From an uncultured Paracoccus sp. (GTDB lineage: Bacteria > Pseudomonadota > Alphaproteobacteria > Rhodobacterales > Rhodobacteraceae): a stretch of DNA of 9,821 bases. Position 1 is the stretch's first letter, and each line of letters opens with the position of its first letter. The stretch lies in the NCBI GenBank assembly GCA_937859005.1, contig CALLYR010000409.1, positions 1 to 9,821 on the forward strand, in the 5' to 3' direction. The notes below the pieces were generated by a model, which ran no database searches, was not told the origin of the DNA, and worked only from the letters and a program-made list of their open reading frames with translations. The translations under genes were made by a program, and so were the position numbers. Below are positions 1-5,138 of the stretch, in pieces.

Positions 1-287
1 ATTCCGCCGCCAAGGCCGGCGACATCGGCTTCACCCGCGCGCTGGCGCAGGAAGGGGCGCGGGCGGGGATCACCGTCAACGCCATCGCGCCCGGCTATAT
101 CGGCACCGAAATGGTCCGCGCCATCGACGAGAAGGTGCTGAACGAGCGCATCATTCCCCAGATCCCCGTCGGCCGCCTGGGCGAGCCCGAGGAAATCGCC
201 CGCTGCGTGGTGTTCCTGGCATCCGACGACGCAGGGTTCATCTCCGGCTCGACCATCAGCGCAAACGGGGCACAGTTCTTCAGCTGA
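1..287 (+). CDS. phaB: Acetoacetyl-CoA reductase PhaB, C-terminal part (5' end outside window)
   Basis: NADPH-dependent short-chain dehydrogenase that reduces acetoacetyl-CoA to (R)-3-hydroxybutyryl-CoA, the second step of polyhydroxybutyrate synthesis in the cytoplasm. The visible 94 residues begin inside the active-site motif: the last two bases of a Tyr codon, then SAAK, which gives the YxxxK catalytic pair. Next come the family stretch GDIGFTRALAQEGAR, then NAIAPGYIGTEM, where the PG motif helps close the nucleotide pocket, and the C-terminal GRLGEPEEIARCVVFLAS and FISGSTISANGAQF. These closely match PhaB rather than FabG: PhaB proteins characteristically have AQEGARAGITVNAI and end in ANGAQ plus a short tail. 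The stop at 285-287 is followed 20 bp later by a terminator hairpin, so this is the last gene of its unit. phaA would be expected upstream, outside the window. The family is certain; the exact substrate is inferred from similarity. Confidence 0.93.
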   Translation, partial: SAAKAGDIGFTRALAQEGARAGITVNAIAPGYIGTEMVRAIDEKVLNERIIPQIPVGRLGEPEEIARCVVFLASDDAGFISGSTISANGAQFFS

Positions 288-307
288 GCAGCCACAGGGC
301 ATCTGCC

Positions 308-340
308 GCGGCCGGTCCTTGCGGGCCGGCCGTTTCCGTT
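308..340 (+). terminator. Hairpin terminator after phaB
   Basis: A 9-bp stem (GGCCGGTCC at 310-318 with GGGCCGGCC at 323-331, one G-T wobble) encloses a 4-nt loop and lies 22 bp after the phaB stop. A C-G pair at 309/332 extends it. The tract after the stem is T-rich but interrupted (GTTTCCGTT), so it is a moderate intrinsic terminator for phaB. Confidence 0.7.
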
Positions 341-610
341 CCGCCGCTTGCGCGGGCAAACCCTCGGGGGGCCGCAGGCGCTGAAAGACCGTTCCTTTTC
401 CCGCAAACCAGATGCCGTCTGCGCCTGTTCCCCTTGGGGGTTGCGGCAGCGTCCCTTGGCAGATTGCGGCAGCCTTGCCCGGACCGGGCAGTCCCGTGCC
501 GGCTGCGATCCTTTCCCGGAAATCGCTTTCACGGAACAGCCACTTTCGCTCCGCCGTGTTCCGGCATGACGCATCAGGTCAGGCGTTCATCGAATCCAGC
601 CACGGTTTCC

Positions 611-659
611 GCCCGCTTTCCTTCCGGGTTGCAGCGGGCTGATGTGAAGCGGGCTTTTT
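611..659 (+). terminator. Possible terminator with competing stem, orphan
   Basis: GCCCGCTT at 611-618 can pair with AAGCGGGC at 647-654, which is followed directly by five T (655-659), as in an intrinsic terminator on the plus strand. The same left arm can instead pair with AGCGGGC at 633-639, because AGCGGGCT is repeated at 633-640 and 648-655. Only the second pairing abuts the T run. The terminator stem has a large loop (about 28 nt), and no plus-strand gene is recognised upstream after phaB, so its role is uncertain. Confidence 0.3.
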
Positions 660-743
660 CACGCCAATCGTCACATTTCGCCTTTCAGGGACTGCTTTAC
701 AGGGAATCGTTTCCCTTCCGTCATCCACTTGCATCGGGGATCA

Positions 744-764
744 CGCCTGGCGGCCTGCCAGGCG
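744..764. repeat. Perfect 8-bp inverted repeat, 5-nt loop
   Basis: CGCCTGGC (744-751) and GCCAGGCG (757-764) form a perfect GC-rich stem around GGCCT. No T run follows on either strand, so it does not look like an intrinsic terminator. It lies in the gene-free stretch and its function is unknown. Confidence 0.5.
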
Positions 765-981
765 CGATGGAGCACCATTCCCTTCGGGACAAATTCGGAA
801 TTGCCCTCGCCAATCCACCTGCACGCGCTTTCGCCACCCGATTGCGCCGTCCTTGAACGGAAGCTTTCCCGCATTCGCCACGGCCCCTGATGAAGCGGTC
901 CGTTTCCCTTTGCAGACGACCGGCCCTGCGCCCCGCCCGCCTGTGCCGCAACCCTCATGCTCCTGCCATGCTCCTGAATGC

Positions 982-1008
982 AAAAGGCCGGCCTCAAGGG
1001 GGCCGGCC
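982..1008 (-). terminator. Intrinsic terminator of the YdcH / methyltransferase / DUF2007 unit
   Basis: Read on the minus strand, GGCCGGCC (1008-1001) pairs with GGCCGGCC (993-986). The pairing can extend by two bases through one G-T wobble to leave a 3-nt loop. Four T residues follow at 985-982. This is the best intrinsic terminator in the window and lies about 42 bp beyond the ydcH stop codon, so it probably ends the leftward cluster. Confidence 0.85.
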
Positions 1009-1050
1009 GCCGGCGCATGTCATCGGACTGCGCCTGAATCTCTTGCCACG

Positions 1051-1215
1051 TCAGTTGCTGTGGCGGGCGATTTCCTCCTTCAGCCGCAGCTTTTCCTTCT
1101 TCATTGCCGCGATGGCCAGATCGTCCGAGCCGGGCGTTCGCTGGGCACGTTCGACTTCTTCCGACAGGTTCTGATGCTTCCTCCGAAGTTCCTGAACATA
1201 GGACTGAACGGTCAT
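1051..1215 (-). CDS. YdcH family (DUF465) small coiled-coil protein
   Basis: A 54-residue, highly charged helical protein of the YdcH / DUF465 family, which is widespread in proteobacteria and has no established biochemical function. The sequence runs MTVQSYVQELRRKHQNL, then SEEVERAQRTPGSDDLAIA, and ends in the family signature KKEKLRLKEEIARH. Two heptad-rich helices flank the central PGSDD turn, suggesting a helical hairpin. I chose the start at 1215 because a perfect AGGAGG lies 5 nt upstream (1221-1226). A longer frame reaching 1275 would bury this ribosome-binding site and add 20 residues foreign to the family. It sits 56 bp downstream of the methyltransferase gene on the same strand and just before a strong terminator, so it is probably the last gene of that transcript, perhaps with its own promoter in the gap. 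The identification is firm; the function is unknown. Confidence 0.88.
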   Translation of the reverse strand: MTVQSYVQELRRKHQNLSEEVERAQRTPGSDDLAIAAMKKEKLRLKEEIARHSN

Positions 1216-1226
1216 CGGGTCCTCCT
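1216..1226 (-). promoter_or_regulatory. Strong ribosome-binding site fixing the YdcH start
   Basis: Read on the minus strand, AGGAGG (1226-1221) is followed by the 5-nt spacer ACCCG and then ATG at 1215. This is a full anti-Shine-Dalgarno match at ideal spacing. It decides the start in favour of the 54-residue protein. Confidence 0.85.
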
Positions 1227-1256
1227 GTGTGATGTCGAGTGGACCGATCCCAGCAC

Positions 1257-1268
1257 AATCGTTCGATT
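1257..1268. repeat. Short inverted repeat AATCG-TT-CGATT
   Basis: A perfect 5-2-5 inverted repeat lies in the 56 bp gap between the methyltransferase stop and the ydcH start. It could be a small operator or a chance palindrome. There is no other support. Confidence 0.25.
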
Positions 1269-1271
1269 CTG

Positions 1272-2024
1272 TCACCCCCTTCCTGACCGGAACAGGCCGA
1301 TCGGGGCAGCATGCCGCAGCACCGCCTGCGCGGGGGCGGTCAGGTCCTCGGTATCCGTCAGATGCGCCGGATTCTCGTGCATGACAAAGGGCGGCAGCAG
1401 CCGCAGCGGACCGCGCGCGCCCTTGCGCGCGCCGATCAGCACCCGCCCCGCCTCCCGCCCCTGCCGCGCCGCGACCGGCAGCACCGCGGCATCGCCCGCC
1501 CGACCCGCCAAGGCGATCAGGATGCGGTCCAGCGCCTCGGCCCGGTGGATCAGCGTCAGCCCGCCGCCCGGCACCAGCCGCCGCAGTGCCGCGTCGATCC
1601 AGGCTTCAAGCGGCGTCTCCTCGTGCCGGGCAGCGGCGCGCTGTGCTTCCGGCGCACGCGGTCCTGCGGCGAAGAAGGGCGGATTGGCGATCACCTGATC
1701 GAAGCCTTCGGTGCGCAACCCGGCGGGCATCCCGGCCAGATCGCCCGCGACGATGCGTGCCGCGATCCCGTTCGCATCCGCATTCGCCTGCGCCAAGGCC
1801 GCCATGCCGGGTTCCCGCTCCAGCCCGGTCAGCGCCAGGCCGGGCACGCGCGCGCCCAGGCACAGCAGCGCTACCCCCGCGCCGCAGCCCAGTTCCAGCA
1901 CCCGCTGGCCGGTCCGCGCGGGACAGCTTGCCGCCAGCATCACCGCATCCGCCCCCGCGCGATAGCCGCGCGCAGGCTGGGCGATCCTAAGCCGCCCGCC
2001 CAGAAAGGCATCCGCCCGAATCAT
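1272..2024 (-). CDS. TrmN6/YfiC-type tRNA1(Val) adenine-37 N6-methyltransferase family protein
   Basis: A 250-residue class I SAM-dependent methyltransferase. The N-terminal block DAFLGGRLRIAQPARGYRAGADAVMLAAS (6-33) is typical of the YfiC/TrmN6 group. Motif I is VLELGCGAGVALL (42-54), an acidic SAM-ribose contact sits at LTGLERE (65-71), and the catalytic motif is NPPF (114-117), which marks N6-adenine methylation. E. coli YfiC modifies A37 of tRNA1(Val); that substrate is inferred here from family only. I chose ATG at 2024, 7 nt after the stop of the DUF2007 gene, because the longer open frame to 2090 runs back over that gene and adds residues foreign to the family, and no in-frame start lies between. 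The spacing implies translational coupling. GC composition matches the neighbours. Confident as to family, moderate as to RNA target. Confidence 0.87.
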   Translation of the reverse strand: MIRADAFLGGRLRIAQPARGYRAGADAVMLAASCPARTGQRVLELGCGAGVALLCLGARVPGLALTGLEREPGMAALAQANADANGIAARIVAGDLAGMPAGLRTEGFDQVIANPPFFAAGPRAPEAQRAAARHEETPLEAWIDAALRRLVPGGGLTLIHRAEALDRILIALAGRAGDAAVLPVAARQGREAGRVLIGARKGARGPLRLLPPFVMHENPAHLTDTEDLTAPAQAVLRHAAPIGLFRSGRG

Positions 2025-2031
2025 CCGGTCG

Positions 2032-2238
2032 TCATCCGATACCGTGGTCGCGCAGGATGGCGCTGGCCATGAAATGGTCCCTGTCCGCAACCATCAGCCG
2101 CCGCGGCAGGATGCCCAGCGAGCCTTCCAGCACGCTCATGTGCTGGTCGAACTGAAAAGACGGGATACCTTCGGCCGCCAGAAGGTCGGCGGCGCGGGTC
2201 AGCGTCAGCGGATCGGTGGTGCGCAGCAGTTCCTTCAT
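2032..2238 (-). CDS. DUF2007 domain protein (small, function unknown)
   Basis: A 68-residue protein of the DUF2007 family, often labelled 'putative signal transducing protein', with no proven role. It begins MKELLRTTDPLTLTRAADLLAAEGIPSF, where a strand-helix element selects a position in the next strand, and continues to a core of FDQHMSVLEGSLGILPRRLMVADRDHFMASAILRDHG. The LPRRLMVADRD stretch is the characteristic final strand of the fold. No signal peptide or membrane segment is visible, so it is presumably cytoplasmic. It is the first gene of the leftward cluster; its stop lies 7 nt before the methyltransferase start, so the two are surely cotranscribed. It diverges from the prenyl synthase gene across 75 bp. 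There is little of a Shine-Dalgarno upstream of its ATG, which may indicate a short leader. Confidence 0.85.
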   Translation of the reverse strand: MKELLRTTDPLTLTRAADLLAAEGIPSFQFDQHMSVLEGSLGILPRRLMVADRDHFMASAILRDHGIG

Positions 2239-2313
2239 GGCGCCGGAAACCTAGGCCGCGGTTGCGCAACTGTCCACGCCGTGGCAATGGCTTGCGCGGA
2301 AAGGGTGGCTGCC
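2239..2313. promoter_or_regulatory. Divergent promoter region with a 10-bp palindrome
   Basis: This 75 bp gap must hold the promoters for the leftward DUF2007 cluster and the rightward prenyl synthase. It contains a perfect palindrome GTTGCGCAAC at 2261-2270. A weak rightward sigma-70-like pair, TTGCGC (2262-2267) and CAATGG (2285-2290) with a 17-bp spacer, overlaps the palindrome. The promoter call is tentative; the palindrome is directly visible. GGAAAGGG at 2298-2305 serves as the synthase ribosome-binding site, 8 nt from ATG. Confidence 0.45.
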
Positions 2314-3315
2314 ATGGGTCTGAACCAAAACGTCGCGAAACCGCTGGACCGGCTGTCCCATCTGCTGGCCGCCGACATGGAGGCGGTCAATGCGCTGATC
2401 CGCACGCGCATGGAAAGCCGCCACGCGCCCCGCATCCCCGAGGTGACGGCCCATCTGGTCGAGGCCGGCGGCAAGCGGCTGCGCCCGCTGCTGACGCTGG
2501 CCGCGGCCCGGATGCTGGAATATGCCGGCACGCATCACCATCTGCTGGCCGCGACGGTCGAATTCATCCACACCGCCACCTTGCTGCATGACGACGTGGT
2601 GGACGAAAGCAGCCAGCGCCGCGGACGGCCGACCGCCAACCTGCTGTGGGACAACAAGTCCAGCGTGCTGGTCGGCGATTACCTGTTCGCCCGCAGTTTC
2701 CAGCTGATGACGGAAACCGGCAATCTGCGGGTGATGGGGATCCTGTCCGACGCCTCGGCCACGATTGCCGAAGGCGAGGTGCTGCAGCTGACCGCGGCAC
2801 AGGATCTGGCGACGGACGAGGGCATCTATCTGCAGATCGTGCGCGGCAAGACCGCGGCGCTGTTCTCGGCCGCGACCGAGGTCGGCGGCGTCATCGCAGG
2901 GGCCGCGCCGGATCAGGTGCGGGCGCTGTTCGATTACGGCGATGCGCTGGGAATCGCGTTCCAGATCGTCGATGACGTGCTGGATTACGGCGGCAGCACC
3001 GAAACCATCGGCAAGAACGTGGGCGACGATTTCCGCGAACGCAAACTGACCCTGCCGGTCATCAAGGCGGTCGCGCAGGCCGATTCGGGGGAACGCGCCT
3101 TCTGGCAGCGGACCATCGAAAAAGGCGACCAGCAGGACGGCGATCTGGACCGGGCGCTGGCGATCCTGGCGCGGCATGGCGCGATCGACGCGGCGCGGGC
3201 CGATGCGATGGACTGGGCGGCGCGCGCCAGGGCGGCGCTGGCGGCCCTGCCCGAACATCCGATCCGCGATCTGCTGGCAGAGCTTGCGGATTACGTGGTG
3301 GCGCGGGTCGCCTGA
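2314..3315 (+). CDS. ddsA: All-trans polyprenyl (probably decaprenyl) diphosphate synthase
   Basis: A 333-residue trans-isoprenyl diphosphate synthase that adds isopentenyl diphosphate units to an allylic primer to make the ubiquinone side chain. Visible motifs: GGKRLRP (52-58) for diphosphate binding, the first Asp-rich motif LLHDDVVD (90-97; D93, D94, D97), the GRPTANLLWDN segment, KT (179-180), and the second Asp-rich motif VDDVLD (219-224; D220, D221, D224). The residue five before the first Asp motif is a small Ala (A88), the long-chain signature, unlike the aromatic residue of short-chain enzymes. Length and sequence fit the IspB/DdsA group; C50 is inferred because alphaproteobacteria generally use ubiquinone-10. 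I chose ATG at 2314 (MGLNQNVAKPLDRL) because it has a GGAAAGGG site and matches the family N-terminus. The open frame extends upstream to 2044, but that part overlaps the DUF2007 gene and is not family sequence. Confidence 0.93.
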   Translation: MGLNQNVAKPLDRLSHLLAADMEAVNALIRTRMESRHAPRIPEVTAHLVEAGGKRLRPLLTLAAARMLEYAGTHHHLLAATVEFIHTATLLHDDVVDESSQRRGRPTANLLWDNKSSVLVGDYLFARSFQLMTETGNLRVMGILSDASATIAEGEVLQLTAAQDLATDEGIYLQIVRGKTAALFSAATEVGGVIAGAAPDQVRALFDYGDALGIAFQIVDDVLDYGGSTETIGKNVGDDFRERKLTLPVIKAVAQADSGERAFWQRTIEKGDQQDGDLDRALAILARHGAIDAARADAMDWAARARAALAALPEHPIRDLLAELADYVVARVA

Positions 3316-3352
3316 GGGCGTCGCATCGGGGTTTTCCCAACCTGCCCCCGTC

Positions 3353-3392
3353 CTGCCCTGCCAGAGCCGGCTTCCCGCCTCCGGCAGGGCAG
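3353..3392. terminator. Stem-loop between convergent synthase and ammonium transporter genes
   Basis: CTGCCCTGCC (3353-3362) and GGCAGGGCAG (3383-3392) form a perfect 10-bp stem with a 20-nt loop, between the ends of two convergent genes. There is no clear T run on either side. A second, weaker stem (CCGCCC 3402-3407 / GGGCGG 3422-3427) follows. By position it probably serves as a terminator for one or both genes, perhaps helped by Rho. Confidence 0.55.
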
Positions 3393-3444
3393 AAGGATAT
3401 TCCGCCCCCCGAAGCCATGCCGGGCGGGGCCATGATTCAGGCGA

Positions 3445-4869
3445 TCAGTTATAGGCGCGTTCGCCGTGGGTGGTCAGATCCAGCCCCTCGCGTTCAGCGG
3501 CCGCATCGACCCGCAGGCCGCCCAAGGCCGCGCGGATGACCGTCAGCGCGGCAAAGGTGACCAGCGCCGACCAGACCATCGCCACGACGACTCCTGTCGC
3601 CTGCGCCACGATCTGCGTGCCCATATGGTATTCGGCGACCGCATTCGCGCCGTAGTCGAAGATCCCCGCCCCGCCGAAGCCCGGATCGGCAAAGACCCCG
3701 GTCAGCAGCGCGCCCACGATGCCGCCCACGCCATGGATGCCGAACACGTCCAGGCTGTCGTCATAGCCCAGCCGCTGCTTGAGCCAGATCACCGCCCACA
3801 TGCAGACGAACCCGCCGATCAGCCCGATGGCGATCGCCCCCATCGTGCCCGCAAAGCCCGCCGCAGGCGTGATGGCGACCATGCCCGCGACCGCGCCCGA
3901 AACCGCGCCCAGCAGGCTGGGATGGCCTTTCAACAGCCATTCGCCGCCCATCCAGGCCAGCGCCGCCGCGGCGGGCGCGACGATTGTGTTCAGCATGGCC
4001 TGCGCCGCGACTCCGTTCGCTTCCAGGTTGGAACCGGCGTTGAAGCCGAACCAGCCGACCCACAGCAGGCAGGCGCCAATCATGGTGAAGGTCAGGTTGT
4101 GGGGCACGATCAGGTCCTTGCGGTAACCCAGCCGCGGACCCACCATCAGCGCCGCGACCAGCCCCGCCACGCCCGAATTGATGTGGACGACCGTGCCGCC
4201 CGCGAAATCCAGCGCGCCCTGCGCGAACAGGAACCCCGACCGTGCGTCATGGGCGCTGGGGCCGCCCCAGAACCAGACCATATGCGCCATCGGCAGATAG
4301 GCGAAGGTGAACCAGATCACGATCAGGGCCAGCACGGCGGAAAACTTCATCCGCTCGGCCACCGCACCCACGATCAGGGCGGGCGTCAGCGCGGCGAAGG
4401 TCAACTGAAAGATGACCCAGGTCAGTTCGGGGATGACGACGCCCTTGGAAAACCCCTCGACCACCGAATCCGTGCCGACGCCTGCAAGGCCCAGCTTGGA
4501 CAGCCCCCCGACAAAGGGCGACAGCGGTCCGGCCGAGGCCGCGTCCGCCGGGCCGGTGAAGGCCAGCGAATAGCCATAGATTACCCACAGCAGCGCCACG
4601 ACGCAGAAGCCCGCGAACACCTGCGTCAGGACCGACAGCATGTTCCGCGCCCGCACCATCCCGCCATAGAACAGCGCCAGCCCCGGCACGGTCATCAGGA
4701 TGACCAGGAGCGTGGACACCATCATCCAGACGGTATCGCCCTTGTCCGGGACCGGCGGGGGCGCGGCGGTCTGGGCCATCGCGGCGCTGGCGATCAGGGT
4801 TGCGGTAACCGCGGCAAGCAGCAGCGGTGGACGGCGCAGGGCCGCGGGAAAGGGGAAAGGTGCTGTCAT
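3445..4869 (-). CDS. amt: Ammonium transporter (Amt/AmtB family)
   Basis: A 474-residue ammonium channel of the inner membrane, trimeric in the family. Residues 1-32 look like a cleavable signal peptide (LRRPPLLLAAVTATLIASAAMA, then Q33), as in E. coli AmtB. The mature part has the expected row of membrane helices with conserved landmarks: GLALFYGGMVRARNMLSV (63-80), the IFQLTFAALTPALIVGAVAER segment (153-173), YLPMAHMVWFWGG with the first pore His (H196), DFAGGTVVHINSG (221-233), WFGFNAGS (273-280), GHPSLLGAVSGAVAG (315-329), and DVFGIHGVGGIVG with the second pore His (H379). The start at 4869 is the only ATG giving the signal peptide, though its ribosome site (GAGG, 3 nt away) is poor. glnK, the usual partner encoding the PII regulator, is not next to it on either side. 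I could not recognise a sigma-54 promoter upstream. Confidence 0.94.
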   Translation of the reverse strand: MTAPFPFPAALRRPPLLLAAVTATLIASAAMAQTAAPPPVPDKGDTVWMMVSTLLVILMTVPGLALFYGGMVRARNMLSVLTQVFAGFCVVALLWVIYGYSLAFTGPADAASAGPLSPFVGGLSKLGLAGVGTDSVVEGFSKGVVIPELTWVIFQLTFAALTPALIVGAVAERMKFSAVLALIVIWFTFAYLPMAHMVWFWGGPSAHDARSGFLFAQGALDFAGGTVVHINSGVAGLVAALMVGPRLGYRKDLIVPHNLTFTMIGACLLWVGWFGFNAGSNLEANGVAAQAMLNTIVAPAAAALAWMGGEWLLKGHPSLLGAVSGAVAGMVAITPAAGFAGTMGAIAIGLIGGFVCMWAVIWLKQRLGYDDSLDVFGIHGVGGIVGALLTGVFADPGFGGAGIFDYGANAVAEYHMGTQIVAQATGVVVAMVWSALVTFAALTVIRAALGGLRVDAAAEREGLDLTTHGERAYN

Positions 4870-5138
4870 CGGCCTCGATCCTTGCTGTCACGGCCCGGTC
4901 GGCGGACCGCCGTGGGTCCAGCGGATCTGCTGCGCGGCCCGCGCGTCCAGCCGGCAGCGGGCTGAACGGGCGCCCGTCATGCCGATGCCGCCGAAACGGG
5001 CAGGCAGCCGGAGGAATGCGCGAAATCCGGGCAGGTCACGTCTGCTTCAACGGCTCGTGCGGATGTTCTCAAGCCTCTGCATCTGATGTATGCAGGCGCC
5101 CGGACAAGGCTGACCAAAGGCCGGGCAGGAACGCAGGC
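4870..5138. promoter_or_regulatory. Divergent intergenic region between amt and PBP1A
   Basis: This 269 bp gap must contain promoters for both flanking genes. I found no convincing sigma-54 (GG/GC) element or strong sigma-70 pair on either strand. An inverted repeat CTGCAT-N7-ATGCAG lies at 5077-5095, about 45 bp before the PBP1A start. AGGA at 5127-5130 is the PBP1A ribosome-binding site, 8 nt from ATG. The open frame that extends the PBP1A gene back across this gap has no family resemblance and is treated as non-coding. Confidence 0.5.
5077..5095. repeat. Inverted repeat CTGCAT-N7-ATGCAG
   Basis: Perfect 6-bp arms separated by 7 bp, upstream of the PBP1A gene and in the divergent region with amt. 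It is a possible operator for either gene; no regulator can be named from sequence. Confidence 0.35.

Larger units (their letters stand above)
341..981. other. Gene-free region with several hairpins
   Basis: About 640 bp lie between the phaB terminator and the terminator of the leftward cluster. Open frames exist on both strands, but their proteins are Arg/Pro/Ser/Gly-rich, lack recognisable family motifs, and use codons (AGG, CGA, CGT, GTA, AAA) unlike the strongly GC3-biased neighbours. What is visible: a 10-bp direct repeat TTGCGGCAGC at 441-450 and 464-473; inverted repeats CGGAACA 532-538 / TGTTCCG 557-563, AGGGAA 701-706 / TTCCCT 711-716, and CGCCTGGC 744-751 / GCCAGGCG 757-764; and the competing stems at 611-659 listed separately. 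It could hold a non-coding RNA or be a decayed gene. The sequence alone does not decide. Confidence 0.6.

Noticed and set aside
671..1312. A 213-codon minus-strand frame through the ydcH region and the gene-free stretch
   Set aside because: It overlaps ydcH out of frame and crosses its terminator, with atypical codons and no family resemblance.
2025..2090. N-terminal extension of the methyltransferase to 2090
   Set aside because: It lies wholly inside the DUF2007 gene in another frame, and its 22 residues do not resemble the family N-terminus.
2251..3258. A 335-codon open frame antisense to the prenyl synthase gene
   Set aside because: It is composed of Arg/Gln/Gly/His repeats and has no recognisable motif; the plus-strand gene is certain.
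3466..4965. A 499-codon open frame antisense to the ammonium transporter gene
   Set aside because: It is low-complexity Arg/His/Gln/Asp-rich protein, a mirror of the hydrophobic transporter codons, with no domain signature.
5077..5095. A PhaR-type site (CTGC-N3/4-GCAG) for polyhydroxybutyrate control
   Set aside because: The arms contain CTGC and GCAG, but the spacing is 11 bp, not the 3-4 bp I recall for PhaR, and the flanking genes are unrelated to polymer storage.
4827..5138. In-frame upstream extension of PBP1A by 104 codons
   Set aside because: It overlaps the start of the divergent amt gene, has no membrane or domain logic, and the AGGA site at 5127-5130 supports the start at 5139.
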